The position numbers and the translations under genes are program-made. A stretch of 64,000 bases of DNA from JAATGA01 sp047605605 (GTDB taxonomy: Bacteria; Pseudomonadota; Alphaproteobacteria; Rhodobacterales; Rhodobacteraceae), in assembly GCA_047605605.1 (NCBI GenBank), contig JASGFG010000005.1, positions 5,391 through 69,390 on the forward strand. The letters are read 5' to 3'. The notes under the pieces are model-generated. The model had not been told where the DNA came from. It was given only the letters and a program-made list of their open reading frames with translations, and ran no database searches. Each line of letters begins with the position of its first letter. Within the stretch, counting starts at the first letter, position 1. Below are positions 19,420-27,439 of the stretch, piece by piece.

Positions 19420-19620
19420 ATCCGGGCTCCTCATGTTAGGGCTAGCAGGCTCTTATCACCGCAGGCGGCAAGATCAAGGCGGCGGGTGCCCGAAAGCACG
19501 GAAAGGGGAGGGCGGCTGTCCGCCTTTGCGGCTAGGATGGGGGTTGACGGCAGGGTGCGCGATTCGCACCATGCAGGACGCCGCAGCAGAACGGCAACCG
19601 GCCAGAGGAGGGTGAGGCGC

Positions 19621-20127
19621 ATGGAGCAGATCGCGGGACTGGAACGCCGCATCACCGCCGCGCTGGATCGTCTGTCGCGCGGGATCGACGCTCTGGGCTG
19701 GGCGGGCCCCGCATCGGCCGATGCGGGTGATGCCGGTTTCCTTGCCGCTCGGCTGGAGGAGGAACAGCAGGCCAATGCCCAACTGGCCGAACGCTTGCGC
19801 GCGGTGAGAGAGCGCGAGGCCGAGGCCCGTCTTGCGATTCAGGACCAGACCGAACACCTGACGCGCCGTCTGGACGAACAGGGGATCGAGGTTCAGCGCC
19901 TGCATCGGGTGGTGGTGCAACTGCGCGAACAGCTGCGCATCCATCGCGAGGCTGCTGCCGGGCAGGTCGCCGACCCGCAACAGATCAACCGCGCGATGCT
20001 GGCCGAACTGGAGGCCCTGCGCGCGACCCGTGCGGCCGAGGTTGCGGAAATGGACGGAATACTTGCCGAACTCGCCCCCCTTGTCGCAGAGGCCGAGGCG
20101 GTCAGGGGGGGGCGTGCGGATGCCTGA
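19621..20127 (+). CDS. Coiled-coil protein encoded upstream of zapA
   Basis: 168 aa, mostly helical. Residues about 45-110 form a long Glu/Ala/Arg/Gln coiled coil (LEEEQQANAQLAERL onward), with another helix at the C-terminus. It has GGAGG upstream of ATG 19621 and overlaps zapA by eight bases, so the two are coupled. By position it is likely to act with ZapA in cell division, but that is inference only; no named family is recognised. Confidence 0.75.
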   Translation: MEQIAGLERRITAALDRLSRGIDALGWAGPASADAGDAGFLAARLEEEQQANAQLAERLRAVREREAEARLAIQDQTEHLTRRLDEQGIEVQRLHRVVVQLREQLRIHREAAAGQVADPQQINRAMLAELEALRATRAAEVAEMDGILAELAPLVAEAEAVRGGRADA

Positions 20128-20491
20128 TGTCACGATCAACGTCGGCGGGCGGTCCTTTACCGTCTCGTGCCAGCCGGGAGAGGAGCATTTCCTGCGCAGC
20201 GCCGCCGCGATTCTGGATGCCGAAGCGGCGCCGATCCTGTCGCAGATGGGCCGTCTGCCCGAGTCGCGGATGCTGCTGATGGCGGGGCTGATGCTGGCCG
20301 ATCGCGCGGCCGGGCAGGAGGATGAGCTGCGCCAGCTGCGCGCGCGCGTCGCGGAGCTGGAAGGCCAGTCGCCGGGCAAGGTCGAGGTTCCCGTGGTGCC
20401 CGCCATCGTGACCGAAAGCTATGCCGAACTTGCGGCGCGGGTCGAGGCCATGGCGGCCGCGGTCGAGGAACGTCTGGCCGCGCTGGACTGA
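20120..20491 (+). CDS. zapA: Cell division protein ZapA
   Basis: 123 aa. Begins MPDVTINVGGRSFTVSCQPG, the conserved ZapA N-terminal domain, followed by a C-terminal coiled coil (DELRQLRARVAELE and a second heptad segment at the end). ZapA binds and cross-links FtsZ filaments at mid-cell. The start lies inside the end of the upstream coiled-coil gene. Confidence 0.88.
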   Translation: MPDVTINVGGRSFTVSCQPGEEHFLRSAAAILDAEAAPILSQMGRLPESRMLLMAGLMLADRAAGQEDELRQLRARVAELEGQSPGKVEVPVVPAIVTESYAELAARVEAMAAAVEERLAALD

Positions 20492-20588
20492 TCGCCGAGG
20501 ATTGATCGCCGGGGAAACTCGTCTGGCCCGCCTTCTGCGCTAGGGTGGCAGAGGTGCTGCCGTGTCCCGTTTCAGGAAAGGAAAAGTC

Positions 20589-20933
20589 ATGAAATCCCTG
20601 TGCCTTGCCGTCGTCGCCACTACGCTTGCGCTTCCCGCCCTTGCGCAGGAGAAGATGGAAGTGATCCCCATGCGCTATCTGTGCGACCGCGGGGTGGAGG
20701 TTCCGGCGACCTATGTGAATTCGCATGACGATGCCTCGGCCGTGATCAACGTCGAAGGGCAGCAGATTTCCCTGATCGTCGAGAAATCGGCCTCGGGCGC
20801 GCGCTATGGCTGGCCCTCGGACGGATCGCATTATGTCTGGTGGACCAAGGGGCCGGAGGCGACGCTTTACTGGCACAATGGCGAGACGGGCGAGGAGACG
20901 GTCCTGCTGGGCGGCTGCAAGCAGGAGGAATAG
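20589..20933 (+). CDS. Secreted MliC-like protein (lysozyme inhibitor family)
   Basis: 114 aa. The signal peptide MKSLCLAVVATTLALPALAQ is followed by a small beta domain resembling membrane-bound inhibitors of c-type lysozyme: a Cys near residue 31 (RYLCDRG), a Tyr/Trp-rich centre (YGWPSDGSHYVWWTKG) and a terminal Cys (GGCKQ). Members bind host lysozyme in the periplasm. GGAAAGGAAAA precedes ATG 20589. It lacks a lipobox, so it should be soluble periplasmic. Confidence 0.75.
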   Translation: MKSLCLAVVATTLALPALAQEKMEVIPMRYLCDRGVEVPATYVNSHDDASAVINVEGQQISLIVEKSASGARYGWPSDGSHYVWWTKGPEATLYWHNGETGEETVLLGGCKQEE

Positions 20934-21670
20934 GGGGCGTCCTGTTCCGGCTGAAACGGCTGATTATTGTCGGCCGGAGCAATCGGGCCGAGCCGACTCT
21001 GCCGCGGAATTTCGGCATGGAAGGGGGCGGGAGCTGCCGCGCGCCGTGTTGGCACCTCTCCGCAATCCGGGGCGTGTTTCCCGCAGCCGAAAGGTATTCC
21101 GGCTCTGGCCGTGGCATTGGCCGTTCGAGGCACGTTTCCCCATGCGCCCTGTGGCGTCGGCCTGCTCGCCGCGCGCCGCAAAGGGCGGTGCCGACACAGG
21201 TTTCCGGGTTGCGGGGGCCGGGCCTGCCGGCGCCCGCAACCCAAAGGTCCGGCCGAGGCTGGGGGATGCGCCGATATTACCGCAAGCAACCCTTTTCATC
21301 GGCCACTTGCGGGCGTGGTTGAGCGAGAGCGCGGCAATCTTGCTGCACCCCACCCGTAGACGCGGATATGGCGCCAGCCCTGCCTTATCCCGTTATCGCT
21401 GCCGTGCTTCCACTGTCGGGCGATGTCGCGAAACCTGATCACGTCATCACCGGAGCGAAGGCACGACCCTTGGCAAGAACCGGGGCCAGGGCACTGGCGT
21501 GAACCCGGCCCGACACTTCCCTTCGCAATAGCCTCCCCCGGAACGCGTTCGGCGAGAACTGTCGCGAGGGACGTAGATGCCAAGCCTCGCTCCCCGCCGA
21601 GCCGTCGGTTACAGGCGATCGCCAAGGGGGGCGAAGGCGCGCGCCGGGTCTCGCATCAGGGACGGGCCGA
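20934..21670. other. 737-bp region without a recognised gene
   Basis: Lies between the MliC-like gene and the lexA stop. Frames are open on both strands but the translations are Arg/Pro/Gly-rich with no ribosome sites. The main structure is a 37-nt nested hairpin at 21206-21242. No tRNA, tmRNA or SRP RNA signature was found, and I could not fit a 6S RNA, which in many proteobacteria lies just after zapA. Confidence 0.4.
21206..21242. repeat. Strong nested hairpin in an empty region
   Basis: GGGTTGCGGG at 21206-21215 pairs with CCCGCAACCC at 21233-21242. Inside, GCCGG (21217-21221) pairs with CCGGC (21227-21231) around a five-base loop, with a single G/G mismatch between the stems. No T run follows on either strand. 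Confidence 0.6.
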
Positions 21671-22357
21671 TCAATAGCTGCGGATCAGACCGACAAGACG
21701 CCCCTGAACCTTGACCATATGATCGGGAAACACCCGCGTCTCGTAGGAGGGGTTCGCCGCCTCCAGCGCGATCATGCTGCCCTTGCGGCGGAACCGTTTC
21801 AGCGTCGCCTCGGCATCCTCGACAAGCGCCACGACAATATCGCCGTTCTCGGCGGTGTTCTGTTCGCGGATCACCACGATGTCGCCATCGTTGATCCCGG
21901 CCTCGATCATCGAGTCGCCCTTGACCTCCAGCGCATAGTGCTGGCCGCGCCCCGAGATCATCGAGCCGGGCACGGCGACGTGATGCGAGACCTCGGAGAT
22001 CGCCTCAATCGGGACACCGGCGGCGATGCGGCCCATCACCGGCAGTTCCAGCGCATGAACGGCCTGAACCGGGATCGCGCCCCTGGGGGTGGGGGGACGG
22101 TCGCCTTCGATCACGCGGGGGCTGAAGCCGGGTTTTTCCATCGCCTCGGGCAGCTTGACGATTTCCAGCGCGCGGGCGCGATGCGCAAGGCGGCGGATGA
22201 ACCCGCGTTCCTCCAGCGCGGTGATCAGGCGGTGGATGCCGGATTTCGACTTCAGATCCAGCGCATCCTTCATCTCGTCGAACGAGGGCGGAACGCCGTC
22301 ACGGTCCATCCGGCTCTTGATGAAATCCAGCAGTTCCAGTTGCTTGCGTGTCAGCAT
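21671..22357 (-). CDS. lexA: SOS repressor LexA
   Basis: 228 aa. N-terminal winged helix (LTRKQLELLDFIKSRMDRDG) and C-terminal S24 peptidase. The self-cleavage bond is Ala113-Gly114 in GRIAAGVP, with catalytic Ser149 (KGDSM) and Lys187 (ATLKRF). It represses DNA-repair genes until RecA stimulates cleavage. Start 22357 begins MLTRKQ. It has its own promoter carrying an SOS box in the 81-bp gap after moeA, so it autoregulates. Confidence 0.96.
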   Translation of the reverse strand: MLTRKQLELLDFIKSRMDRDGVPPSFDEMKDALDLKSKSGIHRLITALEERGFIRRLAHRARALEIVKLPEAMEKPGFSPRVIEGDRPPTPRGAIPVQAVHALELPVMGRIAAGVPIEAISEVSHHVAVPGSMISGRGQHYALEVKGDSMIEAGINDGDIVVIREQNTAENGDIVVALVEDAEATLKRFRRKGSMIALEAANPSYETRVFPDHMVKVQGRLVGLIRSY

Positions 22358-22377
22358 CGCCCCACCTTTCGGCTGCA

Positions 22378-22418
22378 GTTGACACAATGTTCTGCCCGTG
22401 TTCCCGGTTTGTGTCAAC
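22378..22418 (-). promoter_or_regulatory. lexA promoter region framed by a 10-bp perfect inverted repeat
   Basis: GTTGACACAA at 22378-22387 and its exact complement TTGTGTCAAC at 22409-22418 flank the SOS box. On the minus strand the outer arm supplies a consensus -35, TTGACA, and the -10 would fall about 17 bases on, near CAGAAC/CATTGT. The other arm supplies TTGACA on the plus strand. Confidence 0.6.
22389..22403. promoter_or_regulatory. Alphaproteobacterial SOS box (LexA operator)
   Basis: GTTC, seven bases, GTTC: the direct-repeat operator known for alphaproteobacterial LexA. It lies 32-46 bases upstream of the lexA start, between the putative -35 and -10, a position that fits repression. 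Confidence 0.85.
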
Positions 22419-22438
22419 CGTTTCCGCGCAAGGCCCGG

Positions 22439-23629
22439 TCAGATCGGCAGATATTCGACGATTTCGCCCGCCTTGCGCGCCGGATCGCCCATCGGGCGGA
22501 TCAACAGCGCATCCGCCTCGGTCAGGCGGCGAAGCAGGGCGGAATCCTGCCCCTCGAACGGGGTGATGCGCGGCAGGTCGCCCGCGCCGTCCAGCCGGGC
22601 GAGGCGCGCGCGCATGAAATGGGCGCGGGGGCCGTTCGCCTCGATCCCGCAGCCCAGGGACGCGCGCAGGGGGCGGGAGGCGGGATCGGGCACGCCCTGC
22701 ATCGCACGGATCATCGGCAGGACGAACAGCATCGTGCAGACGATGGAGGACACCGGATTGCCCGGCAGCCCGACCAGCGCCGCCCCGCGCAGCCGCCCGG
22801 CCAGCAGCGGCTTGCCGGGGCGCAGGGCGATCTTCCAGAACGCCGCCTCCATCCCCAGCCGCTGCGCGACCGGGCCGACCAGATCGTGATCGCCGACCGA
22901 GGCGCCGCCGATGGTCAGGATGAGATCCGCGCCCTCGGCCAGGGCAAAGGCGGATTCCAGCGCCGGAACCGTGTCGCGGGCAATGGGCAGAAGCCGCGCC
23001 TCGGCCCCTTCGGCCTCGACCATGGCGGCCAGGGCAAAGCCGTTCGAGGCGACGATCTGGTCGGGGCGCGGGTCTTCGCCCGGCATCACCAACTCGTCCC
23101 CGGTGGCAAGGATTGCGACGGTCGGGCGGCGGGCAACCGGCACCTCGGCGATGTTCATCGCGGCCAGCAGGGCAAGATCGGCAGGGCGCAGGCGGCGGGG
23201 CGCAACCGTGTCGCCGGTGCGGAAATCCTGCCCCCGCTGGCGGATGTTGGTGGCGCCATCCTGCGCTGTCACGGTGACGCGGGCGCCTTCTGCGCGGGTG
23301 TTTTCCTGAATGATCACGCGGGTGGCGCCCGCGGGCACCGGCGCGCCGGTGAAGATGCGCACCGCCTGGCCCGGGCCGACGCGGCCCGCGAAGGCATGGC
23401 CGGCCCCGGCCTCGCCGATCAGGTCCAGCACCGAGCCGGCGGCGGGATCGCCCGCCACCGCATAGCCGTCCATGGCCGAGGCATCGAAGGGCGGCTGGTC
23501 GCGTCGCGCGGCAACCGGCGCGGCCAGAACCCGGCCCGTCGCGTGCCGCAGGGCCACGGTTTCCGCCGGCAGCGGCGGGGCAAGCGCAAGGCAACGGCGC
23601 AGGGCCTCTTCCACCGGCAGCAGGGTCAT
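22439..23629 (-). CDS. moeA: Molybdopterin molybdotransferase
   Basis: 396 aa, MoeA/Glp family. It inserts molybdate into adenylylated molybdopterin. Visible are PPFDASAMDGYAV at the N-terminus, FTGAPVPAGA, and the GGASVGDHD segment of the MPT-binding domain. The start overlaps the moaC stop (ATGA). Last gene of trpG-trpD-trpC-moaC-moeA. Confidence 0.94.
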   Translation of the reverse strand: MTLLPVEEALRRCLALAPPLPAETVALRHATGRVLAAPVAARRDQPPFDASAMDGYAVAGDPAAGSVLDLIGEAGAGHAFAGRVGPGQAVRIFTGAPVPAGATRVIIQENTRAEGARVTVTAQDGATNIRQRGQDFRTGDTVAPRRLRPADLALLAAMNIAEVPVARRPTVAILATGDELVMPGEDPRPDQIVASNGFALAAMVEAEGAEARLLPIARDTVPALESAFALAEGADLILTIGGASVGDHDLVGPVAQRLGMEAAFWKIALRPGKPLLAGRLRGAALVGLPGNPVSSIVCTMLFVLPMIRAMQGVPDPASRPLRASLGCGIEANGPRAHFMRARLARLDGAGDLPRITPFEGQDSALLRRLTEADALLIRPMGDPARKAGEIVEYLPI

Positions 23630-24105
23630 GTCGCGTCGAACCGGCCGGATTTGCCGCCCTCTTTCATGACCAGACGCACGGCGCCGATCACCATGTCCTT
23701 CTGCACGGCCTTGACCATGTCATAGACGGTCAGCGCGGCGACCGACACGGCGGTCAGCGCCTCCATCTCCACCCCCGTCTGGCCCGAGGTGCGCACCGTC
23801 GCCTCGATCGCCACGCCGGGGATCGCGGGGTCGCAGGTCAGGTCCACCGCCACTTTGGTCAGCGCGAGCGGATGGCACAGCGGGATCAGATCCGAGGTCC
23901 GCTTGGCCGCCATGATCCCGGCAAGCCGCGCCACGCCCAGAACGTCGCCCTTGCCCGCGCGACCCTCGGCGATCAGGGCCAGCGTTTCGGGCGACATGGC
24001 GATCTGCCCGCGGGCGACAGCGATGCGGTCGGTCGCGGGCTTGTCGGTCACGTCAACCATGCGCGCGGCGCCGTCGGCGTCGAAATGGGTCAGGCCGCCG
24101 GTCAT
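23626..24105 (-). CDS. moaC: Cyclic pyranopterin monophosphate synthase
   Basis: 159 aa, usual MoaC length. It converts the MoaA product to cyclic pyranopterin monophosphate in molybdenum cofactor synthesis. Visible are MVDVTDKPATDRIAVARG, the active-site region LIPLCHPLAL, and the C-terminal MVKAVQKDMVIG with Lys residues. Only seven bases from trpC and overlapping moeA by four, so certainly in the same operon. Confidence 0.96.
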   Translation of the reverse strand: MTGGLTHFDADGAARMVDVTDKPATDRIAVARGQIAMSPETLALIAEGRAGKGDVLGVARLAGIMAAKRTSDLIPLCHPLALTKVAVDLTCDPAIPGVAIEATVRTSGQTGVEMEALTAVSVAALTVYDMVKAVQKDMVIGAVRLVMKEGGKSGRFDAT

Positions 24106-24112
24106 GCGGCCC

Positions 24113-24925
24113 TCACATCCCGCCCTGCGAGGTCAGCGGTTGCGCCAGCAGCGCACGGGTTGCCGCCGCCACATCCGCCTGCCGCATCAGCGCCTCGCCG
24201 ATCAGAAAGCAGCGGGCGCCGTATTGCGCCATGTCGGCCAGATCGGCCGGGGTATAAAGCCCGCTTTCCGACACGATCAGCCGGTCCTCGGGCACGCGGC
24301 GCGCCAACTGGCGCGTGGTGTCCAGCGACACCTCGAAGGTGTGCAGGTTGCGGTTGTTGATCCCGATCAGGGGCGAGCGCAGCTTTTCCGCGCGTTCCAG
24401 TTCCGGCTGGTCATGCACCTCGATCAGCACATCCATGTCCCAGTCCAGGGCCGCGGCCTCCAGCTCGGCCGCCTGCGTGTCGTCCAGCGAGGCCATGATC
24501 AGCAGGATGCAGTCGGCCGACAGCGCCCGCGCCTCGGCGATCTGATAGGGGTCGTAGATGAAATCCTTGCGCAGGCAGGGCAGCTTTACCGCGTCATGCG
24601 CCGCCGTCAGGAATTCGTCGGCCCCCTGAAACGACGGCCCGTCGGTCAGGACGGACAGGCAGGTGGCGCCCCCTGCCTCATAGGCGGCGGCAAGGGCGGG
24701 CGGGTCGAAATCGGCGCGGATCAGGCCCTTGGACGGGCTGGCCTTCTTGATCTCGGCGATCAGGCCGTAGCCTGTGGTCGTCGCCTCGCGCAGCGCGGCG
24801 GCAAAGCCGCGCGGGGCGGGGGCGGCGCGGGCCGCATCCTCGACCGCGGCCAACGGGCGGGCGGCCTTGCGGGCGGCCACATCGGCCAGTTTGTAATCCC
24901 TGATCCGGTCGAGAATGGTGCTCAT
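24113..24925 (-). CDS. trpC: Indole-3-glycerol phosphate synthase
   Basis: 270 aa TIM barrel. It closes the indole ring in tryptophan synthesis. Visible are IAEIKKASPSKGLIR at strand 1, LRKDFIYDPYQI, NNRNLHTFEV and VSESGLYTPADL, the standard phosphate- and substrate-binding loops. A monofunctional enzyme, not fused to TrpF. Overlaps trpD by four bases. Confidence 0.96.
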   Translation of the reverse strand: MSTILDRIRDYKLADVAARKAARPLAAVEDAARAAPAPRGFAAALREATTTGYGLIAEIKKASPSKGLIRADFDPPALAAAYEAGGATCLSVLTDGPSFQGADEFLTAAHDAVKLPCLRKDFIYDPYQIAEARALSADCILLIMASLDDTQAAELEAAALDWDMDVLIEVHDQPELERAEKLRSPLIGINNRNLHTFEVSLDTTRQLARRVPEDRLIVSESGLYTPADLADMAQYGARCFLIGEALMRQADVAAATRALLAQPLTSQGGM

Positions 24926-25944
24926 GCCGCCTTTCCATGCGTAAGGGCGACCAGCGCCGCCACCTTGGCCCGCGCCGCGCCGGAATCGATCGAGGCGCGG
25001 GCGATCTCGACACCCTGTTTCAGATCCGCCGCCCGGTCGGCCACCACCAGCGCAGCGGCGGCGTTCAGCAACACCGCGTCACGATAGGCCCCCGGCGCAC
25101 CGTCCATCAGTGCCCGCAGGGCCGCCGCATTCTCGGCCGGGCTGCCGCCCATGATCGCCGCGAAGGGATGGGGGGCAAGGCCCGCATCCTCGGGGTGGAC
25201 CGAGAATTCGCGGATCTGCCCGTCCGCCAGTTCCGCCACCTTCGTCGGCTCGGCGATCGACATCTCGTCGGTGCCGTCGCCGCCATGGACCAGCCAGGCC
25301 TTTTCGGACCCGAGGGCGCGCAGCGTTTCCGCCATCGGCCGCAGCAGGCTGTCCGAGAAGGTGCCGGTCAGCTGCCGCTTCACCCCGGCGGGGTTGGTCA
25401 GCGGTCCCAGGATGTTGAAGATCGTCCGCGTGCCCAGTTCGGTCCGCACCGGGCCGACATGCTTCATCGCCGGATGGTGCATCGGCGCCATCATGAAGCC
25501 GATGCCCGCGGCCTCGAGACAACGCTCCACCACCTCGGGGCCGACCATGACATTCAGGCCCAGTTCCGTCATCGCATCCGCCGCGCCGGATTTGGACGAC
25601 AGGTTGCGGTTGCCGTGCTTGGCCACCGGGACGCCCGCGCCCGCCACCACGAATGCGGTGGCGGTAGAGATGTTCAGCGTGCCCTTGCCGTCGCCGCCGG
25701 TTCCGACGATGTCGATGGCCCCGGCGGGCGCGTTCACGGGGTTGCATTTCGACCGCATCACGGTCGAGGCGGCGGCATATTCATCCACCGTCTCGCCCCG
25801 CGTGCGCAGCGCCATCAGCAGTCCGCCCATCTGTGCCGGGGTGGCGGTGCCCTCGAACAGGGCGTCAAAGGCCACCTCGGCCTCGGCCCGCGTCAGCGGG
25901 CGGGTGGCGGCGATGCCGATCAGGGGTTTCAAAGCATCGCTCAT
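24922..25944 (-). CDS. trpD: Anthranilate phosphoribosyltransferase
   Basis: 340 aa. It transfers phosphoribose from PRPP to anthranilate. Visible are the PRPP loop VGTGGDGKGTLNIST, KHGNRNLSSKSGAADAM and HHPAMKHVGPVR. Overlaps trpG and trpC by four bases on each side. Confidence 0.96.
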   Translation of the reverse strand: MSDALKPLIGIAATRPLTRAEAEVAFDALFEGTATPAQMGGLLMALRTRGETVDEYAAASTVMRSKCNPVNAPAGAIDIVGTGGDGKGTLNISTATAFVVAGAGVPVAKHGNRNLSSKSGAADAMTELGLNVMVGPEVVERCLEAAGIGFMMAPMHHPAMKHVGPVRTELGTRTIFNILGPLTNPAGVKRQLTGTFSDSLLRPMAETLRALGSEKAWLVHGGDGTDEMSIAEPTKVAELADGQIREFSVHPEDAGLAPHPFAAIMGGSPAENAAALRALMDGAPGAYRDAVLLNAAAALVVADRAADLKQGVEIARASIDSGAARAKVAALVALTHGKAA

Positions 25945-26528
25945 GCCGGGACTCGGCCTTTCGCTTCTTCAAGGAAATTCTTCAGCAACTGGTGCCCGTG
26001 TTCCGAAGCGATGCTTTCGGGGTGAAACTGCACGCCCTCGATCAGATGCCTGCGATGGCGCAGGCCCATGATCGTGCCATCCTCCAGCCAGGCCGTGACC
26101 TCCAGCTCGGGCGGCAGGGTGTCGCGGTCGACGATCAGGCTGTGATAGCGCGTGGCCAGAAAGGGCGAGGGCAGGCCGCGGAACACGCCCTTGCCCGCGT
26201 GATACATGGTTCCCATCTTGCCATGCACGATTTCCTTGCAGCGCACGACCTTGCCGCCGAAGGCCTCGCCAATCGCCTGATGGCCCAAGCACACGCCCAG
26301 AAGCGGCGTGCCCGCCTCGGCCGCGGCCAGGATCAGCGGCAGGCAGATGCCCGCCTGCGCGGGATCGCAGGGACCGGGGGACAGGACGATCATGTCGGGC
26401 TTCAGCCCCATGGCCTGCTGCACGTCCAGCGCATCGTTGCGCCTGACCACGACATCGGCGCCAAGCTCGCCCAGATAATGGACGAGGTTGTAGGTGAAGC
26501 TGTCGTAGTTGTCGATCAGAAGCAGCAT
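25941..26528 (-). CDS. trpG: Anthranilate/aminodeoxychorismate synthase glutamine amidotransferase
   Basis: 195 aa class I amidotransferase. Nucleophile Cys80 in GVCLGHQ and the His-Glu pair in FHPES are intact. It supplies ammonia to TrpE, whose gene is 6-8 kb away behind ppiD, and could also serve PabB. Start at 26528 (MLLLIDNYDSFTYN); the frame extends upstream but the family start is clear. First gene of the trpG-D-C-moaC-moeA unit. Confidence 0.94.
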   Translation of the reverse strand: MLLLIDNYDSFTYNLVHYLGELGADVVVRRNDALDVQQAMGLKPDMIVLSPGPCDPAQAGICLPLILAAAEAGTPLLGVCLGHQAIGEAFGGKVVRCKEIVHGKMGTMYHAGKGVFRGLPSPFLATRYHSLIVDRDTLPPELEVTAWLEDGTIMGLRHRRHLIEGVQFHPESIASEHGHQLLKNFLEEAKGRVPA

Positions 26529-26887
26529 GGCCGGTCCCCTTGCGGGCGGCCCTGCTGCCCGCGTCTGGTTTCGGTTATGGCGCATCGGCGGCAGGGGGGC
26601 AACCTTGGAAAGCGGGTGGGTTTCCGCCCCGAATCGAGGGCGCAAACCCCGCCGGATGACGCAGGGGAAGTCAATTTGCGACATGCGATCCGAACTGCCC
26701 GGAAACGTGCAGGTGCAGAAATTTCAGGCATGTTTCGCCGGGTTGACCGGCACAGGTCACGGAAGATGCGGGTGAATCTGCGCCGGGCGATCAACCAGCG
26801 GAATTGACGTAAGGGTGGGAAACCGACAAAGGTTGACCTCTGCCGCAGCCGGCGCAAGACCGGCGCGAAAATATGGGAGGGAACTAT
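26529..26887. other. Divergent intergenic region trpG / TRAP transporter
   Basis: 359 bp that must hold both promoters. TTGAC motifs occur at about 26739 (GGTTGACC), 26801 (ATTGACGT) and 26832 (GGTTGACC). No clear operator palindrome, RNA or small gene was recognised. Confidence 0.35.
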
Positions 26888-27427
26888 ATGCAGGCCTTGC
26901 TTGCCCTGTCGCGGGGTATAGACCGGCTGAGCGCGGTATTCGGCAAGATCGGGGAATACCTGGTCCTGCTGTGCTGCCTGGTCAGCGCCGGCAATGCGAT
27001 GATCCGGTATGCGTTCAACTACAGTTCGAACGGCTGGCTGGAAATCCAGTGGTATATGTTCGGCTTCATCGTGATGATGGGGGCGGCCCATACGCTGCGC
27101 AACAACGAACATGTGCGGGTCGACCTGATCTATGGTTCGGTCAGCGACCGCGCGCGGCTGTGGATCGACACCTTTGGCATCCTGTTCTTCCTGCTGCCCT
27201 TCGCCATCTTTGCGGCTTATCTTTCATGGCCGATCTTCTGGCTGTCCTTTCAGCAGCACGAGATGTCGTCGAACGCGGGCGGGCTGATCCGCTGGCCGAT
27301 CAAGCTGATCATTTCGGCGGGGTTCGGGCTGCTGGCGTTGCAGGGCGTGTCCGAGCTGATCAAGCGCATCGCGGCGCTGACCGGCTCGATCAGCCTGGAG
27401 ACCGCCTACGAAAAACCGCTTCAGTAA
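26888..27427 (+). CDS. TRAP transporter small membrane subunit (DctQ/TakQ type)
   Basis: 179 aa with four predicted membrane helices (around residues 20-40, 50-70, 90-115 and 133-155). It forms the permease with the large subunit encoded 12 bases downstream. Start 26888 has GGAGGG six bases upstream. With the TakP-like binding protein encoded convergently at 29111, the system should take up 2-oxo acids driven by sodium. Confidence 0.88.
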   Translation: MQALLALSRGIDRLSAVFGKIGEYLVLLCCLVSAGNAMIRYAFNYSSNGWLEIQWYMFGFIVMMGAAHTLRNNEHVRVDLIYGSVSDRARLWIDTFGILFFLLPFAIFAAYLSWPIFWLSFQQHEMSSNAGGLIRWPIKLIISAGFGLLALQGVSELIKRIAALTGSISLETAYEKPLQ

Positions 27428-27439
27428 GGGACCGACCAG

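Noticed and set aside
20492..20588. 6S RNA gene after zapA
   Set aside because: The gap is only 97 bp and shows no long, bulged rod structure typical of 6S RNA; the larger gap downstream also did not fit.
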